A DNA stretch of 64,000 nucleotides from the NCBI GenBank assembly GCA_029961685.1, contig JARWKL010000005.1, positions 19,496,164-19,560,163 on the forward strand. Direction: 5' to 3'. A model generated the notes under the pieces. It did no database searches. It was not told the origin of the DNA and was given only the letters and a program-made list of their open reading frames with translations. Both the position numbers and the translations under genes were made by a program. Below are positions 1-13,420 of this stretch, in pieces (position 1 is the stretch's first letter; each line of letters starts with the position of its first letter). This DNA comes from Aristolochia californica (Eukaryota; Streptophyta; Magnoliopsida; Piperales; Aristolochiaceae).

Positions 1-3000
1 TTTTGCCCATTTACAAAACGCTGACCTAACGATCATTGATGATTGTAAAGTGATTTATCATGTGTAACGGGCTATATTTTTTTGAGGAAAGACTTATGGA
101 TTGGGAGTCAACACTCAGATAAAAATCTATCGCCTCCCCCTTTTCCCGACGATTGAAGAACCAGATATATAAAAACTAAAAACTGTTTACAATCCCTAAA
201 AATTATAGACACTTTTTGTAATTACCTCTCTTTAAATTTTTGCATTGTGAATTTCCATTTTAGATGTATACTTTTTTCTTAAATCAAAACTTGAGTTTTC
301 CCTTTCCCTTCATCTCGTAAACAAAAAAAAGGCAAACAACTCACAACAAAATGGAAATTTTAGAGTTTTTTACGGAAAGAATTTAAAGCAATAAACAAAT
401 GTAAGTAAAGAAAATTTATACACACCACAAATGAACACAAAAGTTTTGTTATCCAAGTTTGGGAAATTCCACTAGTTCAACCCTAATAGCTCAGAATTTT
501 ATATGAAAGAGATTTTTCTACATATGTTTTAAAAAATGGATATGTATGCTTGAAATATGTTAAAGATGCAAATGACCTATGGATCCAAACCTTTTAAAGA
601 CAATAACATCAAATTCTCAAGTGAACGTGCGGTGGGATATTTACCCGAGTCAAACAAGCCATTATTTTTCCCATTTTAAAAAAGTTGACCTTACGATCAT
701 ATATGATTGTAAAATGATTTATCATGCATAATGGTCTATATTTTTTTAAGGAATGACTTATGGATTGGGAGTCAACACTTAGTTAAAAATACCCGCCTCC
801 CCCTTTTCCAGACGATTGTTGAACCTGAATTATAAAACTAGAAATAGTTTAAAATCCCTAAAAATTACAGACACTTTTTGGAATTATCTTTCTCTACATT
901 TGTGTATTTTGCATTTCCATTTTAGATTTATACTTTTTTCTTAAATCAAAACTTGAGTTTTCACCTTCCCTTCATCTTGTAAACAAAAATAGAGATTAAA
1001 GGCAAATCGATCACAACAAAATGAAAATTTTAGAGTTTATGTATGGAAAGAATTTAAAGCAATAAACAAATGTAAGTAAATAAAATTTATTCACACACCA
1101 CAAATAAGCACTAAAGTATTGTTATCCAAGTTTGGGAAATTCCACTAGTTCAACCCTAATAGCTTGGAATTTTATAAGAAAGAGATTTTTCTACACATGT
1201 TTTAAAAAATGGATATGCATGCTTGAAACATGTTAAAGATGCAAATGACCTATGGATCCAAACCTTTTAAAGAGAAATAACATTAAATTCCCAAGTGATC
1301 GTGCGGTGGGATATTTACCCGAGTCAAAGAAGCCATTATTTTCCCTTTTTACAAAAAGCTGACCTAACGATCATTGACGATTGTAATGTGATTTATCATG
1401 CATAACGGGCTATGTTTTTGTAAGGAAAGACTTATGGATTGGGAGTCCACACTCAGTTAAAAATCCCCTTCCTCCCACTTTTCCCGACGATTGTAGAACC
1501 TGATATATAAAAACTAAAAAGTGTTTACAATCCCAAAAAATTACAGACACTTTTTGGAATTATCTCTGTCTACATTTGTGCATTGTGCATTTCCATTTTA
1601 GATGTATTTTTTTTTCTTAAATCAAAATTTGAGTTTCCAGTTTCCCTTCATCTCGTAAACAAAAAAAGAGCTAAAAGGCAAATAGATCACAAAAAAATGA
1701 AAATTTTAGACTTTGTCTGGAAAGAATTTAAAGCAATAAACAAATGTAAGTAAAGAAAATTTATTCACACACCACATATGAACAGAAAATTTTTTTTATC
1801 CAAGTTTGGGAAATTCTATTAGTTTAACCCATTAATAGCTGGGAATTTTATAAGAAAGAGATTTTTCTCCATATGTTTTAAAAAATGGATACACATGCTT
1901 GATACATGTTAAAGATGCAAATGACCTATGGATCCAAACCTTTTAAAGATAATAATATTAAATTCTCGAGTGTATATGTGGTGGGATATTTACCCGAGTC
2001 AATCCATTATTTTGCCCACTTTCAAAAAGCAGACCTAACGATCATAGATGATTGTAAAGTGATTTATCATGCGTAACGGGCTATATTTTTGTAAGGAATT
2101 ACTTATGGATTGGGAGTCAACACTCAGTTAAAAATTCCCCACCTCCATTTTTTCCTGACTATTGCAGAACCTAATATATAAAAACTAAAAAGAATTTACA
2201 ATGCCTAAAAAATACAAACACTTTTTGGAATTTTCTCTCTCAACATTTGTGCATTGTGCATTTCCATTTTAGATGTATACTTTTTTCTTAAATCAAAACT
2301 TGAGTTTTCGCTTTCCATTCATCTCGTAAACAAAAAAAAAAGAGATAAAAGGGAAACTGATCACAGCAAAATGAAAATTTTAGAGTTTATGAATGGAAAT
2401 AATTTTTAGCAATAAACAAATGTAAGTAAAGAAAATTTATTCACACACCACAAATGAACACAAATGTTTTTTTATCCTAGTTTTTCAAATTCCACTCGTT
2501 CAACCCTAATAACTCGGAATTTTATAAGTAAGAGATTTTTCTAGACATGTTTTAAAAAATATATATGCATGCTTGAAACATGTTAAAGATGCAAATGACC
2601 TTTGGATCCAAACCTTTTAAAGATAATAACAATAAATTCTCAAGTGAACGTGCTGTGGGACATTGACCCGAGTCAAACAAACCATTATTTTGCCCATTTA
2701 CAAAAACCTGACCTAACGATCACATATTATTGTAAAGTGATTTATCATGCATAATGGGCTATATTTTGGTATAGAATTACTTATGGATTTGGAGTCAACT
2801 CTCTGTTAAAAATCCCCCACCTCCCACTTTTCCCGACGATTTCTGGACCTAATATACAAAAAGTAAAAAGTGTTTACAACCCAATAAAATTATAGTCACT
2901 TTTTGGAATTATCTCTCTCTACATTTGTGCATTGTGCATTTCCATTTTAGATCTATACTTTTTTCTTCAATCAAAACTTGACTTTTCACTTTCCCTTGAT

Positions 3001-5089
3001 CTCGTAAATAAAACAAATATAAAAGGCAAATAGATCACAACAAAATGTAAGTAAATAAAATTTATTCATGAACCACAAAAGAACACAAAAGTTTTGTTAT
3101 CCAAGTTTTGGAAATTCGACTAGTTTACCCCTTATAGCTCAGAATTTTATAAGAAAGAGATTTTTCTCCAGATGTTTTAACAAATCGATATGCATGCTTG
3201 AAACATGTTAACGATGCAAATGACTCTTGGATCCAAACCTTTTAAAGACAATAACATTAATTTCTCAAGAGAACATGCGGTGGACTATTTACCCGAGTCA
3301 AACAAGCCATTATTTTGCCCTTTTACAAAAAGTGACCTTGCGATCATAGATGATTGTAAAGTGATTTATCATGCCCAACAGGCTATATTTTTCTAAGGAA
3401 TGACTTATGGAATAGGAGTCAACACTCAGTTAAAAATCCCCCACCTCCCCCTTTTCCAGACGATTGTAGAACCAGATATATAAAAACTAAAAAGAGTTTA
3501 CAATCCTTAAAAATTACAAACACGTTTTGGAATTATCTCTCTCTATATTTGTTCATTGTGAATTTCCATTATAGATTTATAATTTTTTCTTAAATAAAAA
3601 CTTCAGTTTTCATTTTCCCTTCAGCTTGTAAACAGAAAAAAAGTGATAAAAGGCAAATAGATCACAACATAATGAAAATTTTACAATTTATGTATTGAAA
3701 TAATTTAAACCAATAAAAAAATGTAAGTAAAGAAAATTTATACACACACCACAAATGAACACAAAAGTTTTGTTATCCAAGTTTGGGAAATTCCACTAGT
3801 TCAACCCTAATAGCTCGGAATTTTATAAGAAAGAGATTTTTCTACACATATTTTAAAAATTTATAAGCATGCTTGAAACATGTTAAAGATGCAAATGACC
3901 TATGGATTCAAACCATTTAAGGAGAATTATATTAAAATCTCAAGTGAACATGCGGTTGGATATTTTTCTGAGTCAAACTAGCCATTTTTTTGCCCATTTA
4001 CAAAAAGTTGACCTAACGATCATAGATGATTGTAAAGTGATTTATCATGTGTAACGTGCTATAATTTTTTAAGGAAATACTTATGGATTGGCATTCAACA
4101 CTTAGTTAAAAATCCCCAGGCTCTCCCTTTTCCAGACGATTGCAGAACCTGATATATAAAAACTGAAACCAGTTTACAATCTCTAAAAATTACAAACACT
4201 TTTTGGAATTATCTCTCTCTAAATTTGGGCATTATGAATTTCCATTATAGATATATACTTTTTTCTTAAATCAAAACTTGAGTTTTTACTTTCCCTTCAT
4301 CTCGTAAACAAAAAAAAAAGAGATAAAAGGCAAATAGTTCACAACAAAATGAAAATTTTAGAGTTTATGTACGGAAATAATTTAAAGCAATAAACAATTG
4401 TAAATAAAGAAAATTTATCGACACACCACAAATGAACACGAAAATTTGTTATCCAAGTTTGGGAAATTCCACTAGCTTAACCTTAATAGCTCGAAATTTT
4501 ATAAGAAATAAATTTTTCTACTCATGTTTTAAAAAATGGATATGCATGCTTGAAACATGTTAAAGATTCAAATGACCTATGGATCCTAACATTTTCAAGA
4601 GAATAACATTAAATTCTCTACTGAACCTGCGGTAGGATATTTACATGTGTCAAACAAGCAATTATTTTACTCATTTACAAAAAGCTGACCTAACGATCAT
4701 AGATGATTGTAAAGTGATTTATCATGCGTAACGGGCTATATTTTTGTAAGGAATGACTTATGGATTGGGAGTCAACTCTCAGTTGAAAATCCCCCGCCTC
4801 CCCCTTTTCCCGACGATTATAGAACCTGATATATAGAAACTAAAAAGTGTTTAAAATCCCTAAAAATTACATATACTTTTTGGAATGATCTCTCCTTACT
4901 TTTGTGCATTGTGCAATTCCATTTTAGATGTATACTATTTTCATAAATCAAAACTTGAGTGTTCACTATCCCTTCATCTCGTAAAAAAAAAGAGAGATAA
5001 CAGGCAAATAAATCACAACAAAATTCAAAATTTTAGATTTTATCTATGGAAAGAATTTAAAGCAATAAAAAAAATTTAAGTAAATAAAA

Positions 5090-8000
5090 TTTATTCATCC
5101 ACCACAAATGAACACAGAATTTTTGTTATCCAAGTTTGGGAAATTCCACTAGTTAAACCCTAATAGCTCAAAATTTGATATGAAAGAGATTTTTCCACAC
5201 ATGTTTTAAAAAATGGATATGCATGCTTGAAACATGTTAAAGATGCAAATGACCTATGGATCCAAACCTTTAAAAGAGAATAACATTAAATTCTCAAGTG
5301 AACGTGCAGTGGGATATTGACCCGAGTCAAACAAGCCATTATTTTGCCCATTTATAAAAAGCTGACCTACCGATCATAGATGATTGTAAAGTGATTTATC
5401 ATGCATACCGGGCTATATATTTTTAAGGAATAACTTATGGATTGGGACTCAACACTCAGTTGAAAATCCCCTGCCTCCCCCTTTTCCCGACGATTGCAGA
5501 ACCTGATATATAAAAAATAAAAAGAGTTTACAATCCCTAAAAATTACCGACACTCTTTGGAATTAGCTCTCTCTACATTTTTGCATTGTGCATTTCCATT
5601 TTAGATGTATACTATTTTCTTAAATCAAAATGAGAGCTTTCACTTTCCCTTCATTTCGTAAACAAAAAAAAGAGTTAAAGGGCAAATAGATCACAACAAA
5701 ATGAAAATTTTAGAGTTTATGTATGGAAAGAATTTAAAACAATAAAAAAATGTAAATAAAGAAAATTTATTCACACACCACAAATGAACGCAAAAGTTTT
5801 GTGATGAAAGTTTGGGAAATTCCACTAGTTCAACCCTAATCGCTCAAAATTTTATAAGAAGAGATTTTTCTGCACATGTTTTAAAAAATGGATACGCCTG
5901 ATTGAAACATGTTAAAGATGCAAATGACCTATGGATCCAAACCTTGTAAATAGAATAATATTAAATTCTCAAGTGACGTGCGGTGGGATATTTACCTGCG
6001 TAAAACTAGCCGTTATTTTTCCCATTTAAAAAAAGCTGACCTAACGTTCATAGATGATTGTAAAGTGATTTATCATGCATAACGGGCTATATTTTTTTAA
6101 ATAAGGACTTATTGATTGGCATTCAACACTCAGTTAAAAATCCCCAGCGTCCCCCTTTTACCGACGATTGCAGAACCTAATATATAAAAACGAAAAAAAA
6201 GTTTACAATCCAAAAAATTACAGACTGTTTGTGGAATTATCTCTCTGTACATTTGTGCATTGTGGATTTCCATTTTAGATGTATACTTTTTTCTTAAATC
6301 AAAACTTGAGTTTTCACTTTCCCTTCATCTCGTAAAAAAAAAAAAGAGATAAAAGGCAAATAGTTCACAACAAAATGAAAATTTTAGAATTTATGTATAG
6401 AAATAATTAAAAACAATAAACAAGTTTATATAAATAAAATTTATTCACACACCACAAATGAACACATAAGTTTGTTATCCATGTTTAGGAAATTCCAGTA
6501 GTTCAACACTAATAGCTTGGAATTTTATAAGAAAGAGATTTTTTTACACATGTTTTAAAAAATGGATATTCATGCTTGAAACATGTTAAAGATGGAAATG
6601 ACCTATGGATCCAAACCTTTTAAAGAGAATAACATTAAATTCTCAAGTGAACGTGCAGAGGGTTATTTACCCTTGTCAAACAAGCCATTATTTTACCCAT
6701 TTACAAAAAGCTGACCTAACGATAATAGATGATTGTAAAGTGATTTATCATGCGTAACTGGCTATATTTTTGTAAGGAATGACTTGTGGATTGGGACTCA
6801 ACTCTCAGTTAAAAATCCCCTGCATCTCAATTTTCCCGACGACTGCAGAACCTGATATATAGAAACTAAAAAGAGTTTACAATCCCTAAAAATTACAAAT
6901 GCTTTTTGGAATTATCTCTCTCTACATTTGGCATTGTGCATTTCAATTTTAGATGTATACTTTTTTCCTAAATCAAAACATGAGTTTTCAATTTCCCTTC
7001 ATTTCGTAAAAAAAAAAAAACAAAAGAGATAAAAGGCAAATAGTTCACAAAAAAATGAAAATTTTAAAGTTTATGTACGAAAATAATTTAAAAAAAAAAC
7101 AAATTTAAATAAATAAAATTTATTCACACACCACAAATGAACACATAAGTTTGTTATCCATGTTTAGGAAATTCCACTAGCACAACCCTAATAGCTCGGA
7201 ATTTTTTAAGATAAAGATTTTTCTAGACATGTTTTAAAAAATGCATATGCATGCTTGAAACATGTTAAAGATGCAAATGACCTATGGATCCAAACCTTTT
7301 AAAGAGAATAACATTAAATTCTCAAGTGAACATGGGGTGGGATATTTACCCGTGTGAAACAAGCCATTATTTTACCCATTCACAAAAAGCTGACCTAACG
7401 ATGATAGATGATTGTAAAGTGATTTATCATGCGTAATAGGCTATATTTTTGTAAGGAATGACTTATGGATTGGGAGTCAACTCTCAGTTAAAAATCCCCC
7501 GCTCCTCCCTTTTCTCGACGATTGCAGAACCTGATATATAGAAACAAAAAAGAGTTTACAATCCCTAAAAATTACAGACACTTTTTGGAATTATTTCTCT
7601 ACTTTTGTGCATTGTGCATTTCTAGTTTAGATGTATACTTTTTTCATAAATCAAAACTTGAGTGTTCACTTTCCCTTCATCACGTAAACAAAAAAAGAGA
7701 TAAAAGGTAAATAGATCACAAAAAAATGAAAATTTGAGAGTTTATGTATGGACAAAATTTAAAGCAACAAAAAAATGTAAGTAAAGAAAATTTATTCTTA
7801 CACAAAAAATTAGCACAAAAATTTTGTTAACCAAGTTTGGGAAATTCCACTAGTTCAACCCTAATAGGTCAGAATTTTATAAGAAAGAAATTTTTCTACA
7901 CATGATTTAAAAATTGGATATGCATGCTTGAAACATGTTATAGATGCCAATGACCTATTGATCCAAACCTTTAAATGTGAATAACATTAAATTCTCAAGT

Positions 8001-8455
8001 GAACGTGCAGTGGGATATTCAAAAAAGCCATTGTTTTGCCCATTTACAAAAAGCTGACCTATCGATCATAGATGATTAGAAAGTGAATTATCATATGTAC
8101 CGGGCTATATTATGGTAAGGAAAGACTTCTTGATTGGGAGTCAACACTCAGGTAAAAATCCCCTGCCTCCCCCTTTTCCCGACAATTGCTGAACCTGATA
8201 TATAAAAACTAAAAAGAGTTTACAATCCCTAAAAATTACAAGCACTTTTTTTAATTATCTATCTCTACATTTGTGTATTGTCAATTTCCATTTTAGATGT
8301 ATACTATTTTCTTAAATCAAAACTTGAGTTTTCCCTTTCCCTTCATCTCGTAAACAAAAAAAAAGAGAAAAAAGGCAAATAGATCACAACAAAATGAAAA
8401 TTTTAGAGTTTATGTATGGGAAGAATTTAAAGAAATAAACAAATGTAAGTAAAGA
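5090..8455 (+). repeat. Higher-order satellite unit, five monomers, copy 1
   Basis: Five consecutive monomers here match, one for one, the five at about 8456-11820. Diagnostic shared variants include GATATTGACCCGAG with ATTTATAAAAAGCTGACCTAC, then GTAAAACTAGCC with GATTGGCATTCAACAC, then GTAACTGGCTATAT, then the shortened CTCTACTTTTGTGCATTG with GAGAGTTTATGTATGGACA, then GATGCCAATGACCTATTGAT with TATCATATGTACCGGGC. Landmark offsets to the second copy are 3369, 3372, 3367, 3354 and 3366 bp. The left boundary is approximate. Confidence 0.85.
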
Positions 8456-11400
8456 AAATTTATTCACACACCACAAATGAACACAAAATTTTTGTTATCC
8501 ATGTTTGGGAAATTCCACTAGTTCAACCGTAATAGCTCAGAATGTTATAAGAAAGGGATTTTTCCACACAAGTTTTAAAAAATGGATATGCATACATGAA
8601 ATATGTTAAAGATTCAAATGACCTGTGGATCCAAACCTTTAAAAGAGAATAACATTAAATTCTCAAGTGAACGTGCAGTGGTATATTGACCCGAGTCAAA
8701 CAAGCCATTATTTTGCCCATTTATAAAAAGCTGACCTACTGATCATAGATGATTGTAAAGTGATTTATCATGCGTACGGGGCTATAATTTTGTAAGGAAT
8801 AACTTATGGATTGGGAGTCAACACTCAGTTAAAAATCTCCCGCCTCCCCCTTTTCCCGATGATTGCAAAACCAGATACATAAAAAATAAAAAGAGTTTAC
8901 AATCCCTAAAAATTACAGACACTTTTCGGAATTATCTATCTCTACATTTTTGGATTATGCATTTCCATTTCAGATGTATACTATTTTCTTAAATCAAAAT
9001 GAGAGTTTTCACTTTCCCTTCATATCGTAAAAAAAAAAAAAGAGTTAAAAGGCAAATAGATCACAACAAAATGAAAATTTTAGAGTTTATGTATGGAGAG
9101 ACTTTAAAGCGATAAACAAATGTAAGTAAAGAAAATTTATTCACATAGCACAAATGAACACAAAAGTTTTGTTATCCAAGTTTGGGAAATTCCACTAGTT
9201 CAACCCTAATAGCTCAGAATTTTATAAGAAAGAGATTATTCTACACATGTTTTAAAAAATTGATACGCATGCTAGAAACATGTTAAAGATGCAAATGACC
9301 TATGGATCCAAACCTTGTAAAGAGAATAATATTAAATTCTCAAGTGAACATGCGGTGGGATATTTACCTGAGTAAAACTAGCCATTATTTTTCCCATTTA
9401 CAAAAAGCTGACCTAACTTTCATAAATGATTGTAAAGTGATTTATCATGCGTAATGGCCTATATTTTTGTAAGGAATAACTTATTGATTGGCATTCAACA
9501 CTTAGTTAAAATCCTCAGCGTCCCCCTTTTCTCGAGATTGCAGAACCTGATATATAAAAACTGAAAAAAAGTTTACAATCGTAAAAATTACAGACTGTTT
9601 TTGGAAATATCTCTCTTTACATTTTTGCATTGTGCATTTCCATTTTAGATGTATACTTTTTTCTTAAATCAAAAGAGTTTTCACTTTCCCTTCATCTTCT
9701 AAACAAAAAAAAATGATAAAAGGCAAATAGTTCACAACAAAATAAAAATTTTAGAATTTATGTATGGAAATAATTAAAAACAATAAACAAATATAAATAA
9801 ATAAAATTTTTTCACACACCACAAATGTACACAAAATTTTTGTTACCAAGTTTTGGAAATTCCACTAGTTAAACACTAGTAGCTTGGAATTTTATAAGAA
9901 CGAGATTTTTCTACACATGTTTTTAAAAAATGGATATTCATGCTTGAAACATGTTACAGATGCAAATGACCTATGGATCCAAACCTTTTAAAGACAATAA
10001 CATTAAATTCTTAAGTGAACGTGCGGTGGGTTATTTACCCGTGTCAAACAAGCCATTATTTTACCATTTACAAAAAGCTGACCTAATGATCATAGATGAT
10101 TGTAAAGTGCTTTATCATGCGTAACTGGCTATATTTTTTAAAGGAATGACTTATGGATTGAGAGTCAACTCTCAGTTATAGTTCCCCCAGCTCTCAATTT
10201 TTCGGCGATTACAGAACCTGATATATACAAACTAAAAAGAGTTTACAATCCCTAAAAATTACAAACATTTTTTTGGAATTATCTCTCTCTACTTTTTGGC
10301 ATTGTGCATTTCAATTTTAGATGTATAATTTTTTCTTAAATCAAAACTTAAGTTTTCACTTTCCCTTCATTTCATAAACAAAAAAAAGGCAAATAGTTCA
10401 CAAAAAAAAGAAAATTTTTGAGTTTATGTACGAAAATAATTTAAAGAAAAAACAAATGTAAATAAACGAAAATTTATTCACACACCACAAATGAACACAT
10501 AAGTTTTTTATCCAAGTTTAGGAAATTCCACTAGCGCAACCCTAATAGCTCCGAATTTTATAAGATAGAGATTTCTCTAGACATGTTTTAAAAAATGCAT
10601 ATGCATTCTTGAAATATGTTAAATATGCAAATGACCTATGGATCCAAACCTTTTAAAGAGAATAACATTAAATTCTCAAGTGAACATGCGGTGGGATATT
10701 TACCTATGTCAAACAAGCCATTATTTTACCCACTTACAAAAAGCTAACCTAACGATCACAGATGATTGTGAAGTGATTTATCATGCATAACGGGCTATAT
10801 TTTTGTACGGAATGACTTATGGATTGGGAGTCAACTCTCAGTTAAAAATCTCCCGCTCCCCCCTTTTCCCAACGATTGCAGAACCTGATATATAGAAACT
10901 AAAAAGAGTTTACAATCCCTAAAAATTACAAGCACTTTTTGGAATTATCTCTCTACTTTTGTGCATTGTGTATTTCCATTTTAGATGTATACTTTTTTCT
11001 TAAATCAAAACTTGAGTGTTCACTTTCCCTTCATCTCGTAAACAAAAAAGAAAAAGATAAAAGGCAAATAGATCACAAAAAAATGAAAATTTGAGAGTTT
11101 ATGTATGGACACAATTTAAAGCAACAAACAAATCTAAGTAATGAAAATTTATTCATACACCAAAAATGAACACAAAAGTTTTGTTATCCAAGTTTGGGAA
11201 ATTCCACTAGTTCAACCCAAATAGCTCAGAATTTTTTAAGAAAGAGATTTTTCTACACATGTTTTAAAAATTGGATATGCATGCTGGAAACATATAAAGG
11301 ATGCCAATGACCTATTGATCCAAACCTTTAAAAGGGAATAACATTAAATTCTCAAGTGAACGTGCAGTGGGATATTGACCCGAGTCAAAAAAGCCATTAT

Positions 11401-11820
11401 TTTGCCCTTTTAAAAAAAGCTCACCTACCGATCAGAGATGATTTGAAAGTGAATTATCATATGTACCGGGCTATATTTTGGTAAGGAATGACCTCTGGAT
11501 TGGGAGTCAACACTCAGGTAAAAATCCCTTGCCTCCCCCTTTTCCTAACGATTGCAAAACCTGATATATAAAAAATAAAAAGAGCTTACATTCCCTAAAA
11601 ATTACAAACACTTTTTTTAATTATCTCTCTCTACATTTGTTCATTGTGCATTTCCATTTTATATGTATACTATTTTCTTAAATCAAAACTAGAGTTTTCC
11701 CTTTCCCTTCATCTCGTAAACAAAAAAAAGAGAAAAAAGGCAAAAAGATCACAACAAAATGAAAATTTTAGAGTTTATGTGCGGAAAGAATTTAAAGCAA
11801 TAAACAAATGTAAGTAAAGA
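8456..11820 (+). repeat. Higher-order satellite unit, five monomers, copy 2
   Basis: This is the second copy of the five-monomer block. It carries the same diagnostic variants in the same order as 5090-8455. Matching variants such as CTCAGAATGTTATAAGAAAG continue past 11820 to the orientation switch. The inversion breakpoint thus lies near the end of this unit, or just inside a third copy. Neighbouring monomers within a unit differ from each other more than they differ from their counterparts in the other copy, which defines a higher-order repeat. Confidence 0.83.
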
Positions 11821-11821
11821 A

Positions 11822-11970
11822 AATTTATTCACGCACCACAAATGAACACAAAAGTTTTGTTATCCAAGTTTCGGATATTGCACTTGTTCAACCCTAATTG
11901 CTCAGAATGTTATAAGAAAGAGATTTTTCTACACATGTTTTAAAAAATGGATATGCATGATTGAAACATT
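11822..11970. other. Orientation-switch junction 1 (satellite foldback)
   Basis: Forward monomer sequence runs through GCATGATTGAAACAT to 11969. The next bases, TCTTTACTTACAT, are reverse-orientation monomer. The reverse arm starting near 11970 pairs with the forward copy of TAAGTAAAGAA at 11811-11821. The two arrays therefore form an inverted repeat with about 148 bp of unpaired monomer between the arms. Only one or two bases (T) overlap at the join, so it looks like end joining rather than homologous crossover. Confidence 0.9.
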
Positions 11971-13420
11971 TCTTTACTTACATTTTTGATTGCTTTAAAT
12001 TTTTTCCATACATAAACTCTAAATTTTTCATTTTGTTGTGATCTATTTGCCTTTTATACCATTTTTTGTTTACGAGATCAAGGGAAAGTGAAAAGTCAAG
12101 TTTTGATTTATGAAAAAAAAAGGACACATCTAAAATGGAAATGCACAATGCAGAAATGTATTGAGTGATAATTCCAAACAATGTTTGTACTTTTTAGGGA
12201 TTGTGAACTATTTTTTAGTTTTTATATATTAGGTTTTGTAATCGTTGGGAAAAGGGGGAGGCGGGGGATTTTTAACTGAGTGTTGACTCCCAATCTATAA
12301 GTCATTCCTTACAAAAATATAGCCCCTTACGCATTATAAATCACTTTACAATCATTTATGATCGTTAGGTCAACTTTTTGGAAATGGACAAAATAAAGGC
12401 TTGTTTGACTTAGCTAAATATCCCACTGCACGTCCACTTGAAATTTTAATGTTATTCTTTTTAAATGGTTTGGATCCATTGGTCATTTGCATTTTTAACA
12501 TTTTCAAGCATGCATAACCATTTTTTAAAATATGTGTAGAAAAATCTTTTTCTTATAAAATTCCAAGCTATTAGGGCTGAACTAGTGCAATTTCCCAAAA
12601 TCGGATAACAAAACTTTTGTGTTCATTTCTGGTGTGTGAATAAATTTTCTTTACTTACATGTTTTATTGCTTTAAATTTTTTCCATACATAAACTCTAAA
12701 ATTTTTATTTTGATGCGATCATTAGCCTTTTATCTCTTTTTTTTTTTCTGAGATGAAGGGAAAGGGATAACTCAAGTTTTGATTTAAGAAAACAAAGTAC
12801 ACATCTAAAATGGAAATGCACAATGCACAAATTTACAGAGTGATAATTCCAAAAGTGTCAGTAATTTTTATGGGTTGTAAACTCCTTTTAGTTTTTATAT
12901 ATCATGTTTTGTAATCGTCGGGAAAAGGGGGAGGCGGGGGATTTTTAACCGAGTGTTAACTCCCAATGCATAAGTCATTCCATAAAAAAAATATAGCCCA
13001 TTACACATGATAAATCATTTTACAATCATCTATGATTGTTAAGTAAGCTTTTTGTAAAAGGGCAAAATAATGGCTTGTTTGACTCGATTAAATATCCCAC
13101 CACACGTTCACTTGAGAATTTAATGTTATTCTTTTTAAAAAGTTTGGATCCATTGGTCATTTGCATCTTTAATATGTTTAGGGCATGCATATCCATTTTT
13201 TAAAACATGTGTAGAAAAATATTTTTCAAATAAAATTCCAAGCTATTATGGATGAACTATTGGAATTTTCCAAACTCGTATAACAAAAAATTTGTGTTCA
13301 TTTGTGGTGTGTGAATAAATTTTCTCTAATTTATTTTGTTATTTCTTTAAATATTTTCCATAAATAAACTATAAAATTTTCATTTTGTTGTGATCTTTTT
13401 GCCTTTTATCTCTTTTTTTG
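11970..13420 (-). repeat. Duplicated satellite segment, left copy
   Basis: The first two monomers after the orientation switch share private variants with 22699-24150, at offsets of about 10,729-10,740 bp. Shared variants include CTTTTATACCATTTTTTG, AAAAGTCAAGTTTTGATT, AAAGGACACATC, GCATAACCATTTTTTAAAAT, CAAACTCGTATAACAAA and TATTTTGTTATTTCTTTAAA. A further partial relative of the second monomer lies near 28680-28830. Confidence 0.75.

Larger units (their letters stand above)
1..11969 (+). repeat. Satellite array block A, ~670-bp monomers, forward orientation
   Basis: About 18 head-to-tail copies of one AT-rich monomer. The landmark GACTTATGGATTGGGAGTC or a close variant starts near 91, 755, 1429, 2100, 2778, 3402, 4078, 4755, 5432, 6106, 6781, 7460, 8124, 8801, 9478, 10148, 10814 and 11490. 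Spacings are 664-679 bp except one of 624 bp. In monomer order the conserved parts are this landmark, a pyrimidine-rich box (CCCCCGCCTCCCCCTTTTCC), a T-rich centre, a poly-A stretch, CACACCACAAATGAACAC, the dyad ACATGTTT...AAACATGT, ATGGATCCAAACC and GATCATAGATGATTGTAAAG. Copies differ by point changes and small indels. No transcription unit is seen. I do not recognise the family by name. The left edge lies outside the window, and the forward orientation here is only a convention. Confidence 0.97.

Noticed and set aside
12240..12300. Origin of the satellite from an LTR element, because its purine box resembles a polypurine tract
   Set aside because: No adjoining LTR ends, primer site or coding remnant were seen in the monomer. 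A G-rich box alone is not enough.
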